Positions 14,269 through 19,338 of a DNA stretch of 19,338 nt are shown here, piece after piece. Each line of letters begins with the position of its first letter. Position 1 is the stretch's first letter. Position numbers and translations under genes: made by a program. The notes below the pieces were generated by a model. That model was not told where the DNA came from. It searched no databases and saw nothing but the letters and a program-made list of their open reading frames with translations. This DNA is from an uncultured Oscillospiraceae bacterium (lineage in GTDB: Bacteria; Bacillota; Clostridia; Oscillospirales; Oscillospiraceae): NCBI GenBank assembly GCA_934511165.1, contig CAKSWA010000039.1:1-19338 (forward strand). Reading direction: 5' to 3'.

Positions 14269-15147
14269 TTGAAAAATTCTTTCCGAACCGACCTCGCGTG
14301 TGAGTCGCGCGACGTATGGACAAGAACGCGCGGCGCCGATCTCGGCGGCGTCTCGGCGCGGCACGAAACGCGCGACGGCCTCGGCGTTGAGACCGTGGAG
14401 ATATTGGACGAAGAAGCGGCTAAAGAATTATGTAAACCGATGGGGCGCTACACGACCATCTCGCTCGACGCGCTCGTTCGCCGCGAAGAGGACGCCTTCC
14501 GCCGCGCCTGCGGCGTGCTCGCGCGTGAGATACGAACGCAGCTTGCCATGGAGCCGGACGAGAGCGTTCTCGTCGTCGGGCTCGGCAATCCGGATATCAC
14601 GCCGGACGCCATTGGGCCGCTCGCCGCGGAGTGCGTGCTTGTCACGCGCCATTTGAAAACGCGCCTGCCGGAGGAGTTCGCCGCATTCCGCCCGGTGAGC
14701 GTTTTCCGCACCGGTGTTCTCGGCACGACCGGCATCGAGAGCGCCGCGCTCGTCCGCGGCGTTGTGCCGCTCGTCCGTCCCGACCGCGTCATCGCGGTGG
14801 ACGCGCTTTCGGCGCGCGAGGCCGCGCGCCTCTGCCGCGCGGTGCAGGTGACGAACGCGGGCATCGTCCCCGGCTCCGGCGTCGGCAATGCGCGCAGCGC
14901 ACTCACGGAGGAAACGCTCGGCGTTCCGGTTGTCGCCGTCGGTGTGCCGACGGTCGTGGATGCGCGCACGCTCTGCGCCGATCTCTGCGGCACGGAGACG
15001 GCGCTGCCGGAGGATACGGAGATGTTCGTAACGCCGCGGGATATCGACAGCCGCGTGCGCGACAGCGCCCGCCTTGTCGGCTACGCCATCGATCTTGCGC
15101 TGCACGACGCGCTGACCATCGAGGACATTGACATGTTCCTTGCCTGA
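14269..15147 (+). CDS. gpr: Spore germination protease GPR (peptidase family A25)
   Basis: GPR degrades small acid-soluble spore proteins when spores germinate and is made as a zymogen in the forespore. The product (292 residues from TTG) has the conserved N-terminal RTDLA segment, GLGNPDITPDAIGP containing the Asp equivalent to B. megaterium Asp127, and VIAVDALSARE containing the equivalent of Asp193. Both are reported as essential. An ATG at 14248 would add seven residues, but the Shine-Dalgarno AGGAGG lies inside that extension, so TTG is preferred. It is somewhat short for the family. The stop codon is immediately followed by the first parS site. Its presence implies a sporulating organism. 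spoIIP, which follows gpr in B. subtilis, is absent. Confidence 0.93.
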   Translation: MKNSFRTDLACESRDVWTRTRGADLGGVSARHETRDGLGVETVEILDEEAAKELCKPMGRYTTISLDALVRREEDAFRRACGVLAREIRTQLAMEPDESVLVVGLGNPDITPDAIGPLAAECVLVTRHLKTRLPEEFAAFRPVSVFRTGVLGTTGIESAALVRGVVPLVRPDRVIAVDALSAREAARLCRAVQVTNAGIVPGSGVGNARSALTEETLGVPVVAVGVPTVVDARTLCADLCGTETALPEDTEMFVTPRDIDSRVRDSARLVGYAIDLALHDALTIEDIDMFLA

Positions 15148-15163
15148 TGTTTCACGTGAAACA
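15148..15163. promoter_or_regulatory. parS: parS site 1
   Basis: TGTTTCACGTGAAACA is an exact match to the canonical bacterial parS palindrome bound by ParB/Spo0J. It begins at the base directly after the gpr stop codon and extends to an 18-bp palindrome with the flanking A and T. Confidence 0.95.
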
Positions 15164-15192
15164 TGGCCCGACGCGATAAGCCGCCGCAAAAA

Positions 15193-15208
15193 TGTTTCAC
15201 GTGAAACA
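15193..15208. promoter_or_regulatory. parS: parS site 2
   Basis: A second exact TGTTTCACGTGAAACA, 45 bp from the first (start to start). It ends one base before the -35 box of the parA promoter, so ParB loading here could affect parAB transcription. Confidence 0.95.
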
Positions 15209-15209
15209 G

Positions 15210-15238
15210 TTGCAAAATGGGGAACGCATCATTATAAT
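15210..15238 (+). promoter_or_regulatory. Promoter of the parA-parB-serS operon
   Basis: TTGCAA (15210-15215), 17 nt, TATAAT (15233-15238). The predicted transcript starts near 15245 and has a leader of about 170 nt containing a family A repeat. Confidence 0.75.
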
Positions 15239-15259
15239 AAACGATGCGAAAAGAGAGCG

Positions 15260-15381
15260 AACCCCTCAGTCACGGCGGCGCCGTGCCAGCTCCCCTGTTA
15301 GGGGAGCCAAGCGGGTTTTGCGGAAACAAACTTGCCTCCCCTATTAGGAGAGGTGCCGGCGCTTGTGCCGGCGGAGGGGTT
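15260..15381 (+). repeat. Foldback repeat family A, copy 5 (full length, in the parA leader)
   Basis: The 122-bp element starts AACCCCTC and ends GAGGGGTT, perfect 8-bp terminal inverted repeats. Inside are hairpins CACGGC/GCCGTG (15271-15285), GCTCCCC/GGGGAGC (15289-15307), CCTCCCC/GGAGAGG with one mismatch (15335-15353) and GCCGGC/GCCGGC (15355-15372). It lies wholly within the predicted 5' untranslated region of parA. It is the cleanest copy in the window and defines the family's ends. Confidence 0.85.
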
Positions 15382-15412
15382 AACCCCTTAGAGAAGAAAA
15401 GGGGACAAAGAA

Positions 15413-16168
15413 ATGGGCAAAGTGATCGCCGTCGCCAACCAGAAGGGCGGCGTCGGCAAAACGACAACGAGTGTAAATCTCACGGCGGCGCTGGCGAAAC
15501 TCGGCAAAAAGACGCTGCTCGTGGATTTCGATCCGCAGGGCAACAGTACGTCCGGCATGGGCGTATCCAAGCGCAGCAACCCGACGGCGTATGACGTTGT
15601 GATGGGCGGCGCGAGCGCGGAGGACGCCGTCATCCGGCTGCCGTACGGCTGGGTGCTGCCGTCGAACACCGACCTTTCCGGCGCGGAGGTCGAGCTTGCG
15701 AACGTGGAGCGGCGCGAATACCGCCTGCGCGAAGCCATCGACACCATCCGGGACGACTTCGACTACATATTCATCGACTGCCCGCCGTCGCTGGGCATTC
15801 TGACGCTCAACGCATTCACCGCGGCGGACAGCCTGCTCGTGCCGCTGCAATGCGAGTATTACGCGATGGAGGGCGTGGCCGATCTGACGACCTCGGTGAA
15901 GATCGCAAACCGGCGGCTGAACAAGAATCTCTACATTGAAGGCATTCTGCTCACAATGTACGATAACCGCCTGAACTTCTCCACGCAGGTGGCGGAAGAG
16001 CTGCGGCGCTATTTCGGCGCGCGGGTGTATGATACGGTCATCCCGCGCAACGTCCGTCTGGCCGAGGCGCCGAGCCATGGCCGCCCGATCACGGAGTACG
16101 ACGCCGGATCGAAGGGCGCGCGGGCGTATCTCGCCGCCGCCGAAGAATTTTTGCAGAGGCAGGGATGA
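15413..16168 (+). CDS. parA: Chromosome partitioning ATPase ParA/Soj
   Basis: The 251-residue cytoplasmic protein is a deviant-Walker ATPase: KGGVGKTTTS (11-20) with the signature lysine, VDFDPQGN (37-44) and a FIDCPPSLG segment. ParA forms ATP-dependent DNA-bound dimers and acts with ParB-parS in origin segregation and control of replication initiation. The length matches chromosomal Soj proteins (about 250-260). The start has AAGGGG about 8 nt upstream, preceded by CCCCTT that could pair with it. Its stop overlaps the parB start (ATGA), indicating translational coupling. It is transcribed from a promoter directly beside parS. Confidence 0.96.
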   Translation: MGKVIAVANQKGGVGKTTTSVNLTAALAKLGKKTLLVDFDPQGNSTSGMGVSKRSNPTAYDVVMGGASAEDAVIRLPYGWVLPSNTDLSGAEVELANVERREYRLREAIDTIRDDFDYIFIDCPPSLGILTLNAFTAADSLLVPLQCEYYAMEGVADLTTSVKIANRRLNKNLYIEGILLTMYDNRLNFSTQVAEELRRYFGARVYDTVIPRNVRLAEAPSHGRPITEYDAGSKGARAYLAAAEEFLQRQG

Positions 16169-17058
16169 AGATGGCAAAAGAAAAGACATCACGGCTCGGA
16201 ACCGGGCTTTCCGCCCTGTTCGGCGAGGAGGAGAACGTCCTCGAAAACGAAACGGTACAGACCCTGCCGATCTTGCGGGTCGAGCCGCGCAAGGATCAGC
16301 CGCGCCGGGAATTCGATCCCGCGGCGATCGAAGAGCTGGCGGAGTCCATCCGTGAGTACGGACTCATCCAGCCCATCACGGTGCGCCCGCTCGATAAGGG
16401 ATACTACCAGATCATCGCCGGCGAGCGCCGCTGGCGCGCCTCCCGCGCCGCCGGGCTCAAGGAAGTGCCGGTGCGGATTTTAGAGGCGGACGACAAGCTC
16501 GCCATGGAGCTCGCGCTCGTGGAGAACCTTCAGCGCGAGGACTTAAACCCCATGGAAGAGGCCGCGGGCTATAAAAAACTCATGGACGATTATGGCCTCA
16601 CGCAGGAGCAGGTCGCCTCGCGCGTGCAGAAATCGCGCCCCGCGGTCACAAACGCGCTGCGGCTTTTGTCGCTCGGCGAAACGCTGCAAAAGAAGGTCTC
16701 CGCCGGGAAGCTCTCCGCCGGCCACGCGCGGGCGCTTCTGCCGCTCAAGACCGAGGCACTGCGCGAAAAGGCGGCCGCCGAGGTCGAATCGCGTGGCTTG
16801 AGCGTCCGGCAGACGGAAACGCTCGTCGCTTCCCTGCTCCGTCAGGCGGAGCAGCCGGAAAAGGAAGAGAAAAAGCCGCCGGTCGTGGACTATGTCCACG
16901 AGGCGGAAAAGGCGCTCAGCGACGCGCTGGGCCGCGGCGTAAAGTTCCAGGGCGGGCAGAAAAAAGGCCGCATTGCACTGGAATTCTATTCCGCGGATGA
17001 CCGCGAGGCGCTGATGGAAGCGCTGAAGCATATGGACAAGCCCTGGAAAAAGAAATAA
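16165..17058 (+). CDS. parB: Chromosome partitioning protein ParB/Spo0J
   Basis: ParB is a CTP-dependent clamp that loads at parS and spreads along DNA, recruiting ParA and SMC. The 297-residue protein has the LGTGLSALF N-terminal motif (11-19) and the CTP-binding boxes GERRWRA (86-92) and ENLQREDLNPMEE (120-132). A helix-turn-helix follows, near LTQEQVASRVQKSRPAVTNA (145-164), and a charged C-terminal dimerisation region ends in Lys residues. The ATG at 16165 overlaps the parA stop by 4 bp. A second ATG at 16171 (MAKEKTSRLG) begins where most family members begin and is equally plausible. Its cognate sites lie 1 kb upstream. Confidence 0.96.
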   Translation: MKMAKEKTSRLGTGLSALFGEEENVLENETVQTLPILRVEPRKDQPRREFDPAAIEELAESIREYGLIQPITVRPLDKGYYQIIAGERRWRASRAAGLKEVPVRILEADDKLAMELALVENLQREDLNPMEEAAGYKKLMDDYGLTQEQVASRVQKSRPAVTNALRLLSLGETLQKKVSAGKLSAGHARALLPLKTEALREKAAAEVESRGLSVRQTETLVASLLRQAEQPEKEEKKPPVVDYVHEAEKALSDALGRGVKFQGGQKKGRIALEFYSADDREALMEALKHMDKPWKKK

Positions 17059-17076
17059 TTTTGAGGAGAATATATC

Positions 17077-18378
17077 ATGCTGGACATTCGTTTTATTCGT
17101 GAGAATCCGGAACTCGTGCGCGAAAACATCCGCAAGAAGTTCCAGGACAAGAAGCTCCCCCTCGTGGACGAGGTGCTGGAGCTGGATGAAAAGCTGCGCG
17201 CGGCGAAAACCGAGGCCAACGAGCTTCGCGCCAACCGCAACGCCCTTTCCAAGAAGATCGGCATGCTGATGGGTCAGGCAAAGAAGGACCCCTCCAAGCT
17301 CGAAGAGGCCGAGAGCGTCAAGGCCGAGGTCGCGCGCGAGGCCGCGCGGCTCGCGGAGCTCGAAAAGCTCGAACCGGAATACGAGGCGCAGCTCAAAGAG
17401 CGCATGATGGTCATCCCGCAGATGATCGATCCGAGCGTCCCCATCGGCCCGGACGACAGCTGCAACGTGGAGGTACAGCGTTTCGGCGAGGCGACCGTTC
17501 CCGATTTTGAGATCCCCTACCACACGGAGATCATGGAGAGCTTCAACGGCGTCGATCTGGACGCGGCGCGCCGCGTCTCCGGCAACGGCTTTTACTATCT
17601 GCGCGGCGATATCGCCCGCCTGCACTCCGCGGTGCTGGCATATGCGCGCGACTTCATGATCGACAAAGGCTTCGTCTACTATATCCCGCCGTACATGATC
17701 CACGGCGACGTGGTGCAGGGCGTCATGTCCCAGACCGATATGGACGCCATGATGTACAAGATCGAGGGCGAGGATCTCTATCTCATCGGCACGAGCGAGC
17801 ACTCCATGATCGGCTCGTTCATCGACCGCATCGTCCCGGAGAAGGAACTCCCCATCACCTATACGAGTTATTCTCCGTGCTTCCGCAAGGAAAAGGGCGC
17901 GCACGGCATCGAGGAGCGCGGCGTTTACCGCATCCACCAGTTCGAGAAGCAGGAGATGATCGTCGTCTGCAAGCCGGAAGAAAGCATGGAGTGGTACGAG
18001 AAAATGTGGCGCTACAGCGTGGAGCTGTTCCGTTCGCTTGAAATCCCGGTGCGTCAGCTCGAATGCTGCTCCGGCGACCTCGCCGATCTCAAGGTGAAGA
18101 GCTGCGATATCGAAGCCTGGAGCCCGCGCCAGCAGAAGTACTTTGAGGTCTGCTCCTGCTCGAATCTCGGCGACGCGCAGGCGCGCCGTCTGAAGATCCG
18201 CGTCCGCGGCGAGGACGGCAAGCTCTATCTCGCGCACACGCTCAATAACACCGTCGTCGCGCCTCCGCGCATGCTCATCGCGTTCTTGGAGAACCACCTG
18301 CATGCCGACGGCAGCGTCGATATCCCCGAGGTGCTGCGTCCGTACATGGGCGGCAAGGATCATCTCGAAAAAAAGTAA
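17077..18378 (+). CDS. serS: Serine-tRNA ligase
   Basis: SerRS attaches serine to tRNA-Ser in the cytoplasm. The 433 residues show the N-terminal tRNA-binding coiled-coil arm (about 30-110) and a class II catalytic core with motif 2 around CFRKEKGAHGIEERGVYRIH (268-287). Motif 3 is near residues 388-406, with Arg398 and a following ENHLHADG segment. Motif 3 reads TLNNTVVAPPR rather than the TLNGSGLAVGR of E. coli, so this is a divergent bacterial form. The start has GAGGAG 8 nt upstream and lies 18 bp after parB, so it is probably the third gene of the parAB operon. No T-box leader fits in the gap. No clear terminator follows. Confidence 0.95.
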   Translation: MLDIRFIRENPELVRENIRKKFQDKKLPLVDEVLELDEKLRAAKTEANELRANRNALSKKIGMLMGQAKKDPSKLEEAESVKAEVAREAARLAELEKLEPEYEAQLKERMMVIPQMIDPSVPIGPDDSCNVEVQRFGEATVPDFEIPYHTEIMESFNGVDLDAARRVSGNGFYYLRGDIARLHSAVLAYARDFMIDKGFVYYIPPYMIHGDVVQGVMSQTDMDAMMYKIEGEDLYLIGTSEHSMIGSFIDRIVPEKELPITYTSYSPCFRKEKGAHGIEERGVYRIHQFEKQEMIVVCKPEESMEWYEKMWRYSVELFRSLEIPVRQLECCSGDLADLKVKSCDIEAWSPRQQKYFEVCSCSNLGDAQARRLKIRVRGEDGKLYLAHTLNNTVVAPPRMLIAFLENHLHADGSVDIPEVLRPYMGGKDHLEKK

Positions 18379-18432
18379 AACGTAAAATTCCGACGGAAAT
18401 AACCAATGTAAAACAGCGTTCGTATCCGCATA

Positions 18433-18795
18433 ATGCGCTGTGGGACGATGACGCCCCCGGCGGCAGCGTATCCGGGCGTGCCGGACGGGCCGTTTCGCCG
18501 GACGTGGGATCTCCTCGGCGACGGGAGCATCCTCTGCATCAGCACCCCAGGGTATACCGAGGGCGCGTGCGTCCTGCGCGTGAACTCGCCGAGCGGAAAG
18601 TTTGTGCTCGTGCAGTCGTCGATCGCCGTATGCCGGGACGTGCTCGGCACGGAGAACGTGCCGCTCGCGGGCTTCAACCGCGAATTTCAGAAGCGCTCGC
18701 TCGCCTGGCTTTCGGACGCGAGCCGCGAGGAAAACTGCGCCGCCGTCCTCTTCGGGCATGACCCGGAGGAAGAGCCGCGCGTGATCGAATTTTGA
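18433..18795 (+). pseudogene. Truncated metallo-beta-lactamase-fold protein (C-terminal half only)
   Basis: The 120-codon frame resembles the C-terminal half of MBL-fold hydrolases of the lactonase type. GDGSILCISTPGYTEG (29-44) matches the segment that normally reads TPGHTxG, and LFGHDPEE (106-113) matches the last metal-binding motif. The N-terminal half with the HxHxDH metal motif is absent, and only 54 bp separate this frame from serS. The TPGH histidine is Tyr41, and the usual GD before the second strand is replaced by Ser. No ribosome binding site precedes the ATG at 18433 or the one at 18448. It is either a decayed gene fragment or a catalytically dead small protein. Its stop overlaps the ribosome binding site of gtrA. 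The fold assignment is my reading of short motifs. Confidence 0.55.
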
Positions 18796-18804
18796 GGTGA
18801 GAAA

Positions 18805-19227
18805 GTGAACGAAAAGCTGAAGGCTCTCTACGAAAAATATAAGGATCTCGTCCCCTATGTGATCTTCGGCGTGCTGACGACGATCGTAAACTACGTCTCC
18901 TACTGGCTGTTTGCGCATCCGCTCGGCTGCGGCACGGTGTTCAGCACCGCCGTCGCGTGGCTTTTGAGCGTGCTGTTCGCCTATGTGACGAACCGCCGCT
19001 GGGTGTTCCACAGCGAGGCAAAGGGCGCGAAGGAGATCGGAAAAGAGTTCGCAGCGTTCCTCGGCGCCCGCCTCGGCACGGGGCTATTGGATATGCTCAT
19101 CATGTACCTGTGCGTCGATCTCCTTGGCTGGAACGACATGGTTATGAAGCTCGCCTCGAACGTCATCGTCGTCATCCTCAATTATATTCTGAGCAAATTC
19201 TTCATCTTCAAGAAAAAAGAGAAATAA
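18805..19227 (+). CDS. GtrA family membrane protein
   Basis: The 140-residue protein has four predicted membrane helices (about 15-36, 44-63, 82-104, 112-133). It also shows the family's NRRWVF after helix 2 (63-68) and NYILSKFFIFK at the C-terminus (126-136). GtrA proteins are thought to move lipid-linked sugars across the membrane, or to assist glycosyltransferases, in cell-surface glycan synthesis. The start is GTG at 18805, preceded by GAGGTGA that overlaps the stop of the MBL remnant, so the two are translationally linked. It may be read through from serS. No glycosyltransferase gene is adjacent in this window. Confidence 0.9.
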   Translation: MNEKLKALYEKYKDLVPYVIFGVLTTIVNYVSYWLFAHPLGCGTVFSTAVAWLLSVLFAYVTNRRWVFHSEAKGAKEIGKEFAAFLGARLGTGLLDMLIMYLCVDLLGWNDMVMKLASNVIVVILNYILSKFFIFKKKEK

Positions 19228-19239
19228 AGCGCAAAGGCG

Positions 19240-19255
19240 AAAAAGCCCCGCCGGT
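19240..19255 (+). terminator. Left arm of an apparently interrupted terminator
   Basis: AAAAAGCCCCGCCGGT, 13 bp after the gtrA stop, looks like the 5' half of an A-tract/GC-stem/T-tract terminator. No complementary arm occurs before the window ends, and an insertion sequence begins 14 bp later. The missing arm may lie beyond that element. Confidence 0.35.
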
Positions 19256-19270
19256 CAGGGATTTGAACTG

Positions 19271-19317
19271 CACCCCATTTGTTAGACAGTATGATATACT
19301 ATCTAAGAAGTGGGGTG
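19271..19317 (+). promoter_or_regulatory. Hairpin at the IS end covering the transposase ribosome binding site
   Basis: CACCCCA (19271-19277) pairs with TGGGGTG (19311-19317), and TTAGACAGTAT (19282-19292) with ATACTATCTAA (19296-19306, one mismatch), separated by a 4x4 internal loop. The GGGGTG in the outer stem is the only Shine-Dalgarno-like sequence before ATG 19325. Transcripts entering from outside could fold and mask it. Confidence 0.5.
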
Positions 19318-19324
19318 TTTTGCT

Positions 19325-19338
19325 ATGCCAAAAGGAGT
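19325..19338 (+). CDS. Start of IS transposase orfA (cut by window end)
   Basis: ATG CCA AAA GGA GT gives MPKG and then leaves the window. IS3-family OrfA proteins are small helix-turn-helix proteins fused to OrfB by frameshifting. AAAGGAG at 19331-19337 could instead be the ribosome binding site of a start just beyond the window, so this start is provisional. Confidence 0.35.

Larger units (their letters stand above)
19269..19338 (+). mobile_element. Left end of an IS3-like insertion sequence (partial)
   Basis: TGCACCCCATTTGTTAGACA at 19269-19288 resembles the terminal inverted repeats of IS3-family (IS150-type) elements, which commonly start TG and contain ACCCC and GTTAGACA. A reading frame beginning MPKG opens 36 bp further on and runs out of the window, as expected for orfA. 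The rest of the element and its right end are outside the window, so the family call rests on a short stretch. Confidence 0.55.

Noticed and set aside
78..15381. The hairpin repeats as a CRISPR array
   Set aside because: The copies are kilobases apart, differ in sequence, and have no regular spacers or cas genes.
17059..17076. T-box riboswitch upstream of serS
   Set aside because: Only 18 bp separate parB from serS, too short for a T-box leader.
16543..19011. 822-codon open frame on the minus strand
   Set aside because: It lies antisense to parB, serS and gtrA, whose protein families are clear. The frame is open because of GC-rich codon bias.
19251..19268. tRNA T-arm-like sequence (complement reads GTTCAAATCCCTG)
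   Set aside because: It resembles the T loop and 3' stem of a tRNA, but the 5' T-stem strand does not match, the implied acceptor end would begin with C, and no other tRNA parts are present. The interrupted-terminator reading fits better. An interrupted tRNA could only be tested with sequence beyond the window.

Overview
This 19.3 kb window looks like a chromosomal segment of a GC-rich, endospore-forming Clostridia-type bacterium, most likely an Oscillospirales/Ruminococcaceae relative. The evidence is a spore germination protease (gpr), clostridial-type ribosome binding sites, parAB with canonical parS sites, an UgpC/MsmK-type sugar ATPase with a Lys-rich insertion, and families of short GC-rich hairpin repeats between genes. 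The presence of parAB, parS and rpsT suggests, without proving, that the segment is not far from the replication origin.

Layout. Positions 1-14091 are transcribed almost entirely from the minus strand. In transcription order (right to left) they hold rpsT; a YegS/DagK-type lipid kinase; a TAXI-TRAP transporter (binding lipoprotein, then fused membrane subunit); a 1310-residue RND permease; galE; glyA; an orphan sugar ABC ATPase; and a sugar nucleotidyltransferase. From about 14200 the plus strand is used: gpr, two parS sites, parA-parB-serS, a truncated metallo-beta-lactamase-fold remnant, gtrA, and finally the left end of an IS3-like insertion sequence cut by the window edge. The divergent rpsT/gpr region carries a strong housekeeping promoter on one side and a candidate forespore (sigma-G-like) promoter on the other.

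Functional links. galE, the nucleotidyltransferase and gtrA fit sugar-nucleotide and cell-surface glycan metabolism. The UgpC/MsmK ATPase probably energises sugar importers encoded elsewhere. TAXI-TRAP imports an unknown small organic acid. The RND pump stands alone, with no adaptor or regulator gene beside it, but carries a coiled-coil insertion of about 280 residues in its porter domain. parA, parB and the adjacent parS sites form a chromosome segregation module, and serS is probably co-transcribed with it.

No undescribed multi-gene system is evident. The most distinctive material is (i) a family of about 122-124 bp foldback repeats (five full or partial copies) whose hairpin arms covary and whose orientation follows transcription, (ii) the RND coiled-coil insertion, (iii) the decayed MBL fragment, and (iv) an IS end that appears to have split a terminator and carries a hairpin over its own ribosome binding site.
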